The notes under the pieces: generated by a model
Databases searched by the model: none
Told to the model about the DNA's origin: nothing
The model's input: the letters and a program-made list of their open reading frames with translations, nothing else
Part shown: positions 1 through 10,011 of the stretch, in pieces
How the letters are laid out: the number at the start of each line of letters is the position of its first letter
How positions within the stretch are numbered: the stretch's first letter is position 1
DNA from: an uncultured Rhizobium sp.
GTDB lineage: Bacteria > Pseudomonadota > Alphaproteobacteria > Rhizobiales > Rhizobiaceae
NCBI GenBank assembly: GCA_945952045.1
Contig: CAMFHE010000020.1
Coordinates: forward strand, 35,508 to 99,507
Reading direction: 5' to 3'
DNA: 64,000 bases
Position numbers and translations under genes: made by a program

Positions 1-682
1 AGCCCTTTTCGTCCCAGGGGGCGATGGGCTTGAGGCCGTCCTTGATCATCTGTTTGGCGGCCGGGATCAGTTCGGCTGGATCGACCACCTGATTGACCAG
101 GCCCATGGCCTTGGCGCGCGCCGGCGTCAGTGTCTGTCCGGTGGTCATCATCTGCAACGCGTCCTGCGCATTGGTGAGACGCGGCACGCGCTGGGTGCCG
201 CCAGCGCCCGGGAAGACGCCGACCTTGACCTCGGGCAGCGCAAGCTTCACCGATTTCGCATTCGAGACGACGCGGGCATGGCAGGCCAGCGACAGTTCGA
301 AAGCGCCGCCCATGCAGGTGCCGTTGATCGCCGAGACCCAGGGCTTGCCGCAGGTTTCCAGCTTGCGCCACAGCCAGGTCATGCGCCCGGCGACGTCGAA
401 GATGCGCTGCATGGCGTTTGCGGGATCGCGGGCCTTTTCCTCCTCGGCCAGCGTGAAGATGCTCTTGATCATCGAGAGATCGGCGCCGCCGGAGAAGGAG
501 CTCTTGCCGGAGGTGATGACCGCGCCCTTGATCGCGCCATCGGCGACCACCTGGTCGACGATCGCCTCGATCTCGTCCATCACCTCCTCGGTGACGACGT
601 TCATCGATTTGCCCGGCATATCCCAGGTGACGAGGGCGATGCCATCGGCATCGGTTTCGATCGTGAAATTCTTGTAGGTCAT
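1..682 (-). CDS. fadJ: 3-hydroxyacyl-CoA dehydrogenase / enoyl-CoA hydratase (FadB/FadJ type), N-terminal part
   Basis: The gene reads leftwards and runs off the window edge, so only about 227 N-terminal residues are visible. They form the crotonase (enoyl-CoA hydratase) domain of the bifunctional beta-oxidation enzyme. Visible are the oxyanion-hole segment [14 protein letters not shown] and a glycine-rich helix [18 protein letters not shown], followed by [20 protein letters not shown]. The NAD-binding 3-hydroxyacyl-CoA dehydrogenase half should lie outside the window. The ATG at 682 follows a good GGAGGG ribosome site and starts 14 bp after the thiolase stop, so the two are one operon. Family knowledge: hydration of trans-2-enoyl-CoA, then oxidation of 3-hydroxyacyl-CoA. 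The fadJ/fadB naming is not certain. Confidence 0.9.
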   Translation of the reverse strand, partial: MTYKNFTIETDADGIALVTWDMPGKSMNVVTEEVMDEIEAIVDQVVADGAIKGAVITSGKSSFSGGADLSMIKSIFTLAEEEKARDPANAMQRIFDVAGRMTWLWRKLETCGKPWVSAINGTCMGGAFELSLACHARVVSNAKSVKLALPEVKVGVFPGAGGTQRVPRLTNAQDALQMMTTGQTLTPARAKAMGLVNQVVDPAELIPAAKQMIKDGLKPIAPWDEKG

Positions 683-696
683 GATCGTCCCTCCCC

Positions 697-1905
697 TCAG
701 ACGCGTTCGATGATCGTGGCGGTGCCCATACCGGCGCCGATGCACAGCGTCACCAGCGCGGTCTTGAGATCGCGCCGCTCCAGCTCGTCCAGCACCGTGC
801 CGAGGATCATCGCGCCGGTGGCGCCGAGCGGATGGCCCATGGCGATGGCGCCGCCATTGACGTTGATTTTATCCGCAGGGATGTCGAAGGCTTGGCAATA
901 GCGCAGCACGACGGCGGCGAAGGCCTCATTGAGTTCGAAGAGATCGATGTCGGAGAGCTTGAAGCCGGAACGCTTCAACAGCTTTTCGGTGACGTCGACC
1001 GGGCCGGTCAGCATCAGCGCCGGATCGGAGCCGATATTGGCAAAGGCCCGGATTTTTGCGCGCGGCTTCAGACCCAGGATGTCGCCGCCGGCCTTGGAGC
1101 CGAGCAGGACGGCACCGGAACCATCGACGATGCCGGAGGAATTGCCGGCATGATGGACGTAAGTGATGCGTTCGACATCGGGATGGGCGTCGATGGCGAC
1201 GGCTTCGAAGCCGCCCATTTCGCCGGGCATCTGGAAGGACGGGTTAAGGCCGGCCAGCGCCTGCATGTCGGTGCCGGGGCGCATATGCTCGTCCTTCGCC
1301 AGCAGCACGAGGCCGTTCTGATCCTTCACCGGAACGACCGAGCGATCGAAATAGCCGCTGTCCCAGGCATGCGCCGCCCGCTTCTGGCTTTCCACGGCAT
1401 AGGCGTCGACATCCTCGCGGGAGAAGCCGTATTTGGTGGCGATGAGATCGGCGGAAACGCCCTGCGGCATGAAATAGGCCGGAAAGCTGACGGAGGGATC
1501 CATGAACCAGGCGCCGCCGGCAGCGCCCAGCCCGATGCGCGACATGGATTCGACGCCGCCGGCGATGACGAGATCGTCGGCCCCTTGCGCCATCTTGGCC
1601 GCGCCGATGTTCACGGCGTCGAGGCCGGATGCGCAGAAACGCGAGATCTGCATGCCGGGCGCGCGGAAGGAATAGCCGGCCTCGAAAGCCGCCGCCTTGG
1701 GGATGACCGCGCCTGCTTCATAGACCGGATCGACGCAGCCGAAGATGATGTCGTCGAGGCGGGCCGTGTCGAGGCCGTTGCGGTCGCGCAGGGCTTCGAG
1801 CACGCGGGCGGCCAGGCGGGGGGTGGGCACTTCGTGCAGCGCGCCGTCCTTCTTGCCGCGACCACGCGGTGTGCGCACATGATCGTAGATGAAAACGTCG
1901 GTCAT
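697..1905 (-). CDS. acetyl-CoA C-acyltransferase (thiolase)
   Basis: Thiolase of 402 residues, normal length for the family. It cleaves 3-ketoacyl-CoA with CoA in the last step of beta-oxidation. The three active-site blocks are present: nucleophilic cysteine in [12 protein letters not shown] (about residue 90), the histidine in [17 protein letters not shown] (about 360) and the second cysteine in [10 protein letters not shown] near the C-terminus. The ATG at 1905 is preceded by GAGGAG. It lies between an acyl-CoA dehydrogenase gene upstream and a FadJ-type gene downstream, all on the minus strand, so the job is degradative (FadA-like) rather than biosynthetic (PhaA-like), though sequence alone does not fully settle chain-length preference. 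Confidence 0.93.
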   Translation of the reverse strand: MTDVFIYDHVRTPRGRGKKDGALHEVPTPRLAARVLEALRDRNGLDTARLDDIIFGCVDPVYEAGAVIPKAAAFEAGYSFRAPGMQISRFCASGLDAVNIGAAKMAQGADDLVIAGGVESMSRIGLGAAGGAWFMDPSVSFPAYFMPQGVSADLIATKYGFSREDVDAYAVESQKRAAHAWDSGYFDRSVVPVKDQNGLVLLAKDEHMRPGTDMQALAGLNPSFQMPGEMGGFEAVAIDAHPDVERITYVHHAGNSSGIVDGSGAVLLGSKAGGDILGLKPRAKIRAFANIGSDPALMLTGPVDVTEKLLKRSGFKLSDIDLFELNEAFAAVVLRYCQAFDIPADKINVNGGAIAMGHPLGATGAMILGTVLDELERRDLKTALVTLCIGAGMGTATIIERV

Positions 1906-2025
1906 GGTCTGTCATCTCCTCGGGCGCTTGAGCAGCGCCCCTTCCCAAATCAGCGGTCACTATAACGATCGATTGCGACGCAGGAACCCTCCCGCGCCGC
2001 AAAAAACTCATCCGATGGACTTTGC

Positions 2026-3819
2026 CTAGAAGGCCTCGGCGGATAGCGCCATCATGGTTTCGGCGCCGGTTTCGATGCGCGCCTTGCGCAAGGCCGTTTC
2101 CGGCAGGATGCGCTCCATGAAGAAACGGGCGGTGACGAGCTTGTTACGGTAGAAGTCCGCGCGCTCGCCGCCCTTTGCCAGTCCGTCCAGCGCGGCCTTC
2201 GCCATCTGCCCCCACATGTGACCGAGGACGACGAGGCCAAGCAGGTGCATGTAATCTGTGGATCCGGCGCCGGCATTGTCAGGCTTGGCCATGGCATGCT
2301 GCATGAACCACATGGTCGCGGCTTGCGCGTCGTTCAGGCCCTTCTTGAGACCCTTGGTATAGAAGCTCATCGCTTCGTCAGCGCGGTGGGTCTCGCAGAA
2401 ATCGCCGATCTCCTTGAACAGCGCCATGATCGCCCGGCCGCCGTTCTGGCCGAGCTTGCGGCCGACGAGATCGAGCGCCTGAATGCCGTTGGCGCCTTCG
2501 TAGATCATGGCGATGCGGGCATCGCGCACGAACTGGCTCATGCCATGTTCCTCGATATAGCCATGACCGCCGAAGACCTGCTGCGCCATCACCGCATGGT
2601 CGAAACCCTTGTCGGTCATCACGCCCTTGAGGATAGGGGTGACGAGACCGAGGATATCGTCCGCCGCCTGCCGCTCGGCGGCATCGGGCGAGCGATGGGC
2701 GATGTCGGATTTCAGCGCGGTCCACAGCAGGAAGGCACGGCCCGCCTCGTTGAAGGCGCGAATGGTCATCAACGTGCGACGCACGTCGGGATGGACGATG
2801 ATCGGGTCCGCCGGTTTGTCGGCCGCCTTGACGCCGGAGAGTGCGCGCCCCTGCAACCGCTCGCGGGCGTAGTTTGCGGCATTCTGATAGGCGATATCGG
2901 CAATCGCCACACCCTGCAGACCGACCGACAGGCGCGCCTCGTTCATCATCACGAACATGGCGTTGAGGCCGCGATTGGCTTCGCCGACCAGATAGCCGGT
3001 GGCGCCGTCATGGTTGATGACGCAGGTGGCGTTGCCGTGAATGCCCATCTTGTGCTCGATGGCGCCACAGGAAACAGCGTTGCGCACACCTGGCCTGCCG
3101 TCGGCATCGAGCAGGAATTTCGGCACGAGGAACAGCGACAGGCCCTTCACGCCATCAGGCGCGCCCTCGATGCGGGCGAGCACCAGATGCACGATGTTTT
3201 CCGTCATGTCGTGCTCGCCGGCGGATATGAAGATCTTCTGGCCGGTGATCTTGTAGCTGCCGTCAGCTTGCGGAACGGCCTTGGTGCGCAGCAGGCCGAG
3301 ATCGGTGCCGCAATGGGGCTCGGTCAGGTTCATGGTGCCGGACCACAGGCCGGAGACCATGTTTGGCAGCCAGGTCGCCTTCTGCTCCTCGCTGCCGTGG
3401 ACGACCAAGGCGGCGATCGCGCCTTGGGTGAGACCCGGATACATCATCAGCGCCATGTTGGCGGCGGAGGTGAAGGCGCCGACGGCGCAATGCAGCGTGT
3501 AGGGCAGGCCCTGCCCGCCGAACTCTTCGGGAATGGCCAAACCGATCCAGCCGCCGTCGCGATAGGCGGAATAGGCCTCGCGAAACCCCTTGGGCGTCGT
3601 CACCGTTCCGTCCGCGTGGCGCGTGCACCCCTCGACATCGCCGACCGCATTCACCGGCAGAAGCACCTCTTCCGAGACCCGCCCGGCTTCGGTCAGGATC
3701 GCTTCGACCATGTCGGGCGTCGCATCGGCGAAACCGGGCAGGTTGTTGTAACGGGCAAGCTGCAGCACCTCGTCCAGCACGAACAGCGTGTCTTCCACCG
3801 GGGCCTTGTAGATTGGCAT
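2026..3819 (-). CDS. acyl-CoA dehydrogenase (long, DmdC-like family)
   Basis: FAD-dependent acyl-CoA dehydrogenase of 597 residues, well above the usual 380-400. That length matches the subfamily with a C-terminal extension, which includes 3-methylmercaptopropionyl-CoA dehydrogenases (DmdC). The FAD/substrate segment MNLTEPHCGTDLGLLRTKA (near residue 165) and the catalytic-base region MIYEGANGIQALDLVGRKLG (about 430-450) are intact. The ATG at 3819 is chosen over an upstream in-frame start because a strong GGGAGG lies just before it and the protein begins MPIYKAPVEDTLFVLDEV as in relatives. It is first gene of the beta-oxidation operon. General fatty acyl-CoA oxidation is the likely role; a DMSP-related substrate cannot be inferred from sequence alone. 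Confidence 0.9.
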   Translation of the reverse strand: MPIYKAPVEDTLFVLDEVLQLARYNNLPGFADATPDMVEAILTEAGRVSEEVLLPVNAVGDVEGCTRHADGTVTTPKGFREAYSAYRDGGWIGLAIPEEFGGQGLPYTLHCAVGAFTSAANMALMMYPGLTQGAIAALVVHGSEEQKATWLPNMVSGLWSGTMNLTEPHCGTDLGLLRTKAVPQADGSYKITGQKIFISAGEHDMTENIVHLVLARIEGAPDGVKGLSLFLVPKFLLDADGRPGVRNAVSCGAIEHKMGIHGNATCVINHDGATGYLVGEANRGLNAMFVMMNEARLSVGLQGVAIADIAYQNAANYARERLQGRALSGVKAADKPADPIIVHPDVRRTLMTIRAFNEAGRAFLLWTALKSDIAHRSPDAAERQAADDILGLVTPILKGVMTDKGFDHAVMAQQVFGGHGYIEEHGMSQFVRDARIAMIYEGANGIQALDLVGRKLGQNGGRAIMALFKEIGDFCETHRADEAMSFYTKGLKKGLNDAQAATMWFMQHAMAKPDNAGAGSTDYMHLLGLVVLGHMWGQMAKAALDGLAKGGERADFYRNKLVTARFFMERILPETALRKARIETGAETMMALSAEAF

Positions 3820-4237
3820 CGTCTTTCCTCCCTGTGCACACCCATGGGGTGCGGCGCGCGACGCAAGCCTCGAAGCAGCCTGACCGCTTAAACCTTGGTC
3901 CGTTCGCCGGGCTTGCAATCCGGCGTCCAGCATACAAGCCCAGAATACAGCAGAGAGTTAATCGCTTGCTCCATTCTGGCCAGGGGGATGCGCTTCGGTG
4001 ACGCAGAGTGCAGCCTCAGGATGAAATGATTAAGAATTTGCAGCGACGTTAACCAACTGTTTACCATATTTCGTCGATTGTGCGGACACAGGGTGTGATG
4101 GATCCGCAATCTTCTTCCGTGACGCGTTTCGTGGAGTGTCGGCATCCTTCGCAATAAGGCACGCCGCAATCGTTCCTTCTTCCGCATGCCCCGACGACCC
4201 AAGGCCTCAAGGCACCAACGCTGAAACGAGCAAGAGC
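3820..4237. other. divergent intergenic region between the acyl-CoA dehydrogenase and podJ-like genes
   Basis: A 418-bp gap between divergently transcribed genes that should hold both promoters. No convincing protein is coded here. The segment 4020-4075 is AT-rich compared with its surroundings and holds two TTAAC-like half sites: TTAACC at 4049-4054 and TTACCAT at 4061-4067. They resemble the CtrA binding motif of alphaproteobacteria (TTAA-N7-TTAA) and point toward the podJ-like gene, whose start codon is 170 bp downstream. Confidence 0.5.
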
Positions 4238-7200
4238 ATGAACGGATCGCGCCAAACACCATCCCGCCCCGGTGACAGGTCGTCGCTCGACGCGCTGAGC
4301 CGCACCATCGAGGGTCTGGAGGCACGCATCGAAGGGCTGATGGGATCGTCGGCCCGCAGCGATTATCGCGCCCGTCCCCAGCCCGAGCCGCCCGAGCGCC
4401 CGATCCGGCGCGATAGTCTTCGCGAACGCGAGCAGCACAGCGAACGCTTCGACCCGCTTGCCGAAATCCGCCAGCGCCAGCGCATGCTCGATGCCGGCCG
4501 CGAACGCCAGCCAGCACCCGCTCCCGCCCCGCAGCGCCCGCAGCAGCCGCGTCAGGAGTTGCGCGAAGACGCGCGCCCGGCGGCGCGTGCCCCGCAGGCC
4601 CAGCCGCATGCCGCCATGCGCGCACCCGTTGCAGCAGCGGCCATGCCCGATCCGGCGATGAAGGACATCGCGCAAGCGCTGGTGAACCTGCGCCATGAAT
4701 TGAAGCAGGACATTTCACAAAGCGTCGCCCGCGAGGTCGCGACGTTGCGCGAGGAAATGCGCTCGATCCGCACGTCCGCCGAAAACCATCCGGTCGCGCT
4801 CGACATGCGCGACGATCTCGCGCGGCTTGCGCGCGGCATCGACCAGATCGGCCACCAATCCTCTTCGCAACGCGAGGCCGACAGCCTGCGCGCCGAATTC
4901 GAGGAATTGCGGGCGATGATGGACGGGCTTGCCCGCGAGGATTCCATCCGCCACATGCACATGCGCTGGAACGGCGTCGAGGACAAGCTCCACGCGCTGG
5001 AAACCGGCCCGCTGCAGGAAGAGCTGGTGTCGCTGGCCTATCGCCTCGACGACATCAAGATGCAGCTCGGCTCGATGCGCGACAGCCCGGCGATCCACGC
5101 GCTGGAAGACAAGCTGATGCGCGTCGCCCATGCCGTCGAGACGCTTGGCGAACGCATGCCCGCCAGTGATCACGGGATCAGCGAGCAGTTCGCCGGTCTC
5201 GACCTGCGCCTCGACGAGATCAGCCGCGCCATTGCCGCCACCAGCCGCGCCGCAAGCTCGGTCGACAATTCCGCCATGCAGCGGCTGGAAAACCGCCTGT
5301 CGGCGCTCGCAGAACAGATCGACACCATCGGTCGCGAAACCATGAACCGGCCCGACCCGGCCGCCCAGCTCGGCGCCCGCATGGAAGCCCTGACCGCCCG
5401 TGTCGAGGAAATGGCGCACCAGGAAGCCGCCATGCGGCTCGACGAGCGACTGGAACAGCTTTCGCTGCTGATGGAGCGTTCGCACAAGGCCCCGGCCGCG
5501 CCGGAGCTGACCAATTATCTTGCCGATATCTCCCGCAAGATCGACGCGCTCGAACAGGGTTCGGTCAACGACGTGCTGGCCGAGCGCCTGGATTACCTTG
5601 CCCGCCGCATCGAGGAATTCGAATTCCAGCCGCAGCAAGCCGTCTCCAGTTCCCATGACGACGCCGCCATGCGCCGCATCGAAGGCCAGCTGAACGACAT
5701 CGCCGCGCGGCTGGACGAGACGACCGCCGCCCCCGTTGGCGATCATTCGGCGCTGCGGGCGCTGGAAGACCAGATAGCCCATCTGTCGCAGCTGATCAGC
5801 GAGCCGCGCGCCGAGCATGCCGTCGAGCTGCCCGCCGTCTTCGAAAGCCGCCTTTCGGCCATAGAAGACTATATGGCGACCAATGACGAATACATCATCG
5901 AAGCGGCCCGCCATGCGGCCGAAGCGGTGGTGGAGGCCTATTCGCGTGGCGGCATCAGCGCCACAGCCGGCGCGCCGGTCGCCGACGTTTCGGCGCTCGC
6001 CGCCCTTGCCGACGACCTGCGCCATCTCGAAGATCTCAGCCGCGGTTCGGAGGAACGCACCCAGCAGACCTTCGAGGCCCTGCACGACACGCTCGTGCAG
6101 ATCGCCGGCCGGCTGGAGGACATGGATGGCCGATTTCGCCACTTCGAGGAAGATCGCCACGAGCGCCGCCCGCAGCCGGTAATGCCGAAGGCGACCCAGC
6201 CGGTCTTTGCCGAGGAAGCCTTCGAGGCAGAGGCCTATGCTTTTGCCGAGACAGCGACTTCAACCCGCGAAGCGGCGCGCGACGCGGCCCGTTTCGACAC
6301 GGCCCCGCTGGCGCCGACGTTCGACACGCAAGCCGATGACGACGTGGAAGTCGAAGTCGAGGCCGCCAGCGCCCGGCTGCCAGGCGAGGCCGTCGTCGCC
6401 GAAGAAGCCAAGCCCGGCCTTTTCGCCAATCTCGGCCGCAAATTCCGCCCCGGCCGCAAGGCCGAGCAGTCCGCGCCCAAGCGCGCCACCATCGAACCGA
6501 CGCCGCCGCTGGCGCCGGAAGAAATGGTCGTTTCCTCCGAAGCCAACGAGCTTCTCGAGCCCGGCTCCGGCGCGCCTGACATCAAGCGCATTCTCGAGCG
6601 CGTCCGCGCCATGCAGAACGCCCAGGCCGCCGGCGGCGCGGGCGCTGCCGATGGCGACCGCGCCGACTACATCGCCGCCGCCCGCCGCGCCGCCCAGGCC
6701 GCCGCGCAGGAAGTCGACCAGGCCCACAAGTCGTCGGCGTCAAAGGGCGGTTCGGCGCTGGGCTCGACGATCAAGCGCCATCGCCGGCCGATCCTGATGG
6801 CTGTCGGCGCAATCCTGCTTGCCGTCATGGCGCTGCCGCTCGCCAAGAGCTTCGTCGGGCCGAAGAAGACGCCGGCAGCCGTCGAAGCCAGCATCGCGCC
6901 CGCAGCCGAGGCACCTGCCGCAACCCAGCCGGCGATCACCGACAACAGCGCGCCGCAACGGGCGGCAACGCTGACCGAGCCGACGCAGGCGACGACACAA
7001 GCGACGACACAAGCCGCGCCCGCGAATGGCGCGCTGGATGGAGATGGCGCAGCCGCGCCGATCGCCGAGGCGACCACGCCCGACATTGCGCCCGAGGCTG
7101 CCGCTCCGGTTCAGGCCGAAGCCAAGCTGGCGCCGGCCGAGACCGCGCCCTTCGCCCCGATCGAAGTGCCGGATGCGATCACGCCCAAGGCGCTGGCCGA

Positions 7201-8017
7201 TTCCGCCCGCGGCGGCGATGCGCTGGCGCTGTTCGAAATCGGCGCGCGCTATACGGAAGGCCGTGGCGTCAAGGCCGATCTCGCAACCGCCGCCAAATGG
7301 TATACCCAGGCCGCCGACAAGGGTTTTGCGCCGGCGCAATATCGTATTGCCAACCTTTACGAAAAGGGCACCGGCGTCGAGCGTGACCTCGCCAAGGCGC
7401 GCCAATACTACGAGGCCGCCGCCGCGCAGGGCAATGCCAGCGCCATGCACAATCTCGCCGTCCTGCTCGCCACCGGCGCCGAAGCCGGCAAGCCGGATTT
7501 CGACACCGCCGTCGGCTGGTTCACCAAGGCCGCCGATCTCGGCGTCGCCGACAGCCAGTTCAACCTCGCCATCCTCTATGCGCGCGGCAACGGCGTGAAG
7601 CAGGATCTCGAAGAATCCTACAAGTGGTTCGCCATCGCCGCCAAGGACGGCGACAAGGACGCCGCCCAGAAGCGCGACGAAGTGGCCAACGCCATGCGCC
7701 CCGAGCAGCTGGAAAGCGCCCGCGCCAAGGTGGATCTCTGGAAGCCGCAGCCTCTCAACGAAAACGCCAACTCCGTCGACCTGCCCGACGCCTGGGTCGG
7801 CAAGGCGCATACGACCGCCTCCGTCGACATGAAGAAGGCCGTGCGCAACATCCAGGCCATCCTCAACAATAACGGCTTCGACGCCGGCCAGCCGGACGGA
7901 GAAATGGGCGCCAAGACGGTCAAGGCCATCAAGTCCTTCCAGACCTCGATCGGTATGGAAGCGGACGGCAAGGTCAGCGACAAGCTCGTCAAGGAACTGC
8001 TCGCCCGTAACAAGTAA
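4238..8017 (+). CDS. podJ: PodJ-like polar organising protein (coiled coil, one TM, Sel1 repeats, peptidoglycan-binding domain)
   Basis: A 1259-residue single-pass membrane protein. Residues 1 to about 650 are low-complexity and coiled-coil rich, with repeated RLD.I / LE..L.ALAEQI segments. A charged Ala/Pro-rich stretch follows, then a basic patch and one hydrophobic segment, ILMAVGAILLAVMALPLAKS (about 852-872). The periplasmic part has a Pro/Ala/Thr linker, about four Sel1-type repeats (980-1155, units such as GDALALFEIGARYTEGRGV) and a C-terminal PG_binding_1 domain (about 1195-1258, GFDAGQPDGEMGAKTVKAI). This is the architecture of Caulobacter and rhizobial PodJ, a new-pole/old-pole organiser in cell division and polarity. 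The ATG at 4238 is preferred because the upstream residues do not resemble the family. The neighbouring fatty-acid genes match Sinorhizobium meliloti as I recall it. Confidence 0.85.
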   Translation: MNGSRQTPSRPGDRSSLDALSRTIEGLEARIEGLMGSSARSDYRARPQPEPPERPIRRDSLREREQHSERFDPLAEIRQRQRMLDAGRERQPAPAPAPQRPQQPRQELREDARPAARAPQAQPHAAMRAPVAAAAMPDPAMKDIAQALVNLRHELKQDISQSVAREVATLREEMRSIRTSAENHPVALDMRDDLARLARGIDQIGHQSSSQREADSLRAEFEELRAMMDGLAREDSIRHMHMRWNGVEDKLHALETGPLQEELVSLAYRLDDIKMQLGSMRDSPAIHALEDKLMRVAHAVETLGERMPASDHGISEQFAGLDLRLDEISRAIAATSRAASSVDNSAMQRLENRLSALAEQIDTIGRETMNRPDPAAQLGARMEALTARVEEMAHQEAAMRLDERLEQLSLLMERSHKAPAAPELTNYLADISRKIDALEQGSVNDVLAERLDYLARRIEEFEFQPQQAVSSSHDDAAMRRIEGQLNDIAARLDETTAAPVGDHSALRALEDQIAHLSQLISEPRAEHAVELPAVFESRLSAIEDYMATNDEYIIEAARHAAEAVVEAYSRGGISATAGAPVADVSALAALADDLRHLEDLSRGSEERTQQTFEALHDTLVQIAGRLEDMDGRFRHFEEDRHERRPQPVMPKATQPVFAEEAFEAEAYAFAETATSTREAARDAARFDTAPLAPTFDTQADDDVEVEVEAASARLPGEAVVAEEAKPGLFANLGRKFRPGRKAEQSAPKRATIEPTPPLAPEEMVVSSEANELLEPGSGAPDIKRILERVRAMQNAQAAGGAGAADGDRADYIAAARRAAQAAAQEVDQAHKSSASKGGSALGSTIKRHRRPILMAVGAILLAVMALPLAKSFVGPKKTPAAVEASIAPAAEAPAATQPAITDNSAPQRAATLTEPTQATTQATTQAAPANGALDGDGAAAPIAEATTPDIAPEAAAPVQAEAKLAPAETAPFAPIEVPDAITPKALADSARGGDALALFEIGARYTEGRGVKADLATAAKWYTQAADKGFAPAQYRIANLYEKGTGVERDLAKARQYYEAAAAQGNASAMHNLAVLLATGAEAGKPDFDTAVGWFTKAADLGVADSQFNLAILYARGNGVKQDLEESYKWFAIAAKDGDKDAAQKRDEVANAMRPEQLESARAKVDLWKPQPLNENANSVDLPDAWVGKAHTTASVDMKKAVRNIQAILNNNGFDAGQPDGEMGAKTVKAIKSFQTSIGMEADGKVSDKLVKELLARNK

Positions 8018-8040
8018 GGCGCCATCACCGGCAAAAAATC

Positions 8041-8069
8041 AGTCTCCGGACCGCCTCCGGGGACTTTTC
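8041..8069 (+). terminator. intrinsic terminator of the podJ-like gene
   Basis: A 10-bp stem (8041-8050 with 8056-8065, one G-U pair), 5-base loop and a short T run follow the podJ-like stop codon by 23 bp. Confidence 0.75.
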
Positions 8070-8137
8070 TGCGTTTCAATGTCGCAATTCCCAAAATCGG
8101 ACTCGATTTCAGGAATTATGAAGGTTCACCGTGCTAA

Positions 8138-8184
8138 AGCATATCCGGAAAACAGTGGGTACCGGTTTTCCGCTTGGAAATGCT
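8138..8184 (+). repeat. 47-bp imperfect palindrome, copy A
   Basis: One of five 47-bp copies in this window. It begins AGCATATCC and ends GGAAATGCT, with a conserved core CGGTTTTCCG. It lies between the podJ-like gene and the TauE/SafE gene, upstream of the latter. It is the most diverged copy at its right end. Confidence 0.7.
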
Positions 8185-8272
8185 CTGGCAGCCCGGTCTG
8201 AAACGTCGTTCGTTCATCCTTGCGCCTCGCGATAGCACCACGGGGCCGCAGCCCTATTGTCGAGGTCATGCC

Positions 8273-9196
8273 GTGACGATCTACCTGCCGATCGCGGAAT
8301 TGTCGGTGAACATCTTCGTCATCCTCGGCATGGGCGCGGCCGTCGGCTTCCTGTCCGGCATGTTCGGCGTCGGCGGCGGATTTCTCATCACGCCGCTTCT
8401 GATCTTCTACAACATCCCCCCCGTCGTCGCGGTCGCCACCGGCGCGAACCAGGTCGTCGCGTCCTCGGTCTCCGGCGCCATCACCCATTTCCGGCGCGGA
8501 ACGCTCGATATCAAGCTCGGCACCATCCTGCTGATCGGGGGTCTGGCGGGGGCGACGGTCGGCATCTGGATCTTTTCGCTGCTGCGCCGCCTCGGCCAGC
8601 TCGATCTGATCATTTCCTTGATGTACGTGCTCTTCCTCGGCACCGTCGGCGGGCTGATGCTGATGGAAAGCGTCAACGCGATGCGCCGCGCACGGCGCAA
8701 CGAGACGGTGACGCTGAAGAAGCCCGGCCAGCATAGCTGGGTGCATCGCCTGCCCCTGAAGATGCGCTTCAAGAAATCGACGATCTATATCAGCGTCATC
8801 CCGGTGGTCGCGCTCGGCTTCGGCATCGGCATCCTCACCTCGATCATGGGTGTCGGCGGCGGCTTCATCATGGTGCCGGCGATGATCTACCTGCTGCGCG
8901 TGCCGACCAATGTCGTGGTCGGCACCTCGCTGTTCCAGATCATCTTCGTCACCGCCTATACGACCGTCGTGCAGGCGACCACCAACTATTCCGTCGATAT
9001 CGTGCTGGCCTTCATCCTGATGGTCGCCGGCGTGATCGGCGCGCAATACGGGGTACGCGTCGGCCAGAAGCTGCGCGGCGAACAGCTGCGCGCTCTGCTC
9101 GGCCTCTTGGTTCTGGCCGTGGGCCTGCGCCTTGCCATCGCGCTGGTGGTGACGCCGGCCGATGTCTATTCGGTGGTGGTCGGAGGCATCAACTGA
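8273..9196 (+). CDS. TauE/SafE family sulfite/organosulfonate exporter
   Basis: A 307-residue integral membrane protein of the TauE/SafE (DUF81) family. It shows the two family repeats, each with a conserved glycine-rich helix: GFLSGMFGVGGGFLITPLLI near the N-terminus and GILTSIMGVGGGFIMVPAMI near the middle, with about eight hydrophobic segments. The family exports sulfite, sulfoacetate or related small anions; the real substrate here is unknown. I use the GTG at 8273, preceded by GAGG, because the protein then begins TIYLPIAELSVNIFV, directly at the first membrane segment. Its TGA stop overlaps the next ATG by one base (TGATG), so it is translationally coupled to the TIGR02186-type gene. 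Confidence 0.88.
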   Translation: MTIYLPIAELSVNIFVILGMGAAVGFLSGMFGVGGGFLITPLLIFYNIPPVVAVATGANQVVASSVSGAITHFRRGTLDIKLGTILLIGGLAGATVGIWIFSLLRRLGQLDLIISLMYVLFLGTVGGLMLMESVNAMRRARRNETVTLKKPGQHSWVHRLPLKMRFKKSTIYISVIPVVALGFGIGILTSIMGVGGGFIMVPAMIYLLRVPTNVVVGTSLFQIIFVTAYTTVVQATTNYSVDIVLAFILMVAGVIGAQYGVRVGQKLRGEQLRALLGLLVLAVGLRLAIALVVTPADVYSVVVGGIN

Positions 9197-9996
9197 TGCG
9201 CCGCCTGCTTCCCGCCCTTTTCGCCCTGACGTTCGCCGCCCTGCCGGCGGCGGCGCAGATGCCGTTGCTCGGCGATTCCATCGAGCAACGGGAGCGTCTC
9301 CAGATCGGCGTCTCGACCACCGAGATCGCCATCACCTCGGATTTCGCCGGCGCGGATCTGACCGTCTTCGGCTCGGTCGATTATGCCGACGAACTGTTGA
9401 TGGCCATCGGCCAGTACGACGTCATCGTGGCGCTGGAGGGGCCGAAGGATATCGCCACGGTGCGCAAGAAGGAGCGGCTGTTCGGCATCTGGGTCAACCG
9501 CCGCTCGATGACCTTCGAGCACGTGCCGGAATCCTATGCGATCTCCAGCACCCGCGCCGTCGATTCGATCGCCGTCGATACGGCGCTCAACGATCGCGGC
9601 GTCGGCATTTCCCATATGCCGCTGATCCCGATCGGCTTTGTCGGCAATGCCGCCAACCTCGGCGAATTCCGCGATGCCTATCGCCGGCTGAAGACGGGGA
9701 GCGGGCTTTATGCGCGCGATACCGCCGGCGTGCGCTTCGTCAGCCCGTCGCTGTTTCGCGCCACGCTGCGGTTGCCGGCCAATATTCCCAACGGCGTGCA
9801 TACCGTCCACGCCTATCTGTTCAAGAGCGGCGTTTTCGTTTCAGACCAGAAATTGCTGCTGCGCGTCGTCAAGACCGGTCTCGAGCAGACGATCACCGAC
9901 GCCGCCCACGAGCAGCCGTTTCTCTACGGCATCTTCGCCGTGTTGCTGGCGCTGTTCACCGGCTGGGGCGCGAGCGTGATCTTCAAGAGGAATTGA
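9196..9996 (+). CDS. TIGR02186 family protein, transmembrane/periplasmic partner of the exporter
   Basis: A 266-residue protein with an N-terminal signal sequence (LLPALFALTFAALPAAAQ), a beta-rich extracytoplasmic region and one C-terminal membrane helix, GIFAVLLALFTGWGASVIF, followed by KRN. I recognise the alphaproteobacterial TIGR02186 family, usually found directly beside a TauE/SafE exporter as here. The one-base overlap with the exporter indicates a two-gene operon. Biochemical function is not established; a periplasmic accessory role in anion export is an inference from constant co-occurrence. Confidence 0.8.
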   Translation: MRRLLPALFALTFAALPAAAQMPLLGDSIEQRERLQIGVSTTEIAITSDFAGADLTVFGSVDYADELLMAIGQYDVIVALEGPKDIATVRKKERLFGIWVNRRSMTFEHVPESYAISSTRAVDSIAVDTALNDRGVGISHMPLIPIGFVGNAANLGEFRDAYRRLKTGSGLYARDTAGVRFVSPSLFRATLRLPANIPNGVHTVHAYLFKSGVFVSDQKLLLRVVKTGLEQTITDAAHEQPFLYGIFAVLLALFTGWGASVIFKRN

Positions 9997-10011
9997 GGGA
10001 GCAGCGCTCTC

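Noticed and set aside
4715..6160. 481-codon minus-strand reading frame inside the podJ-like gene
   Set aside because: Antisense to the coiled-coil region; repetitive Gly/Val/His composition reflects the antisense of Glu/Arg/Ala-rich sequence.
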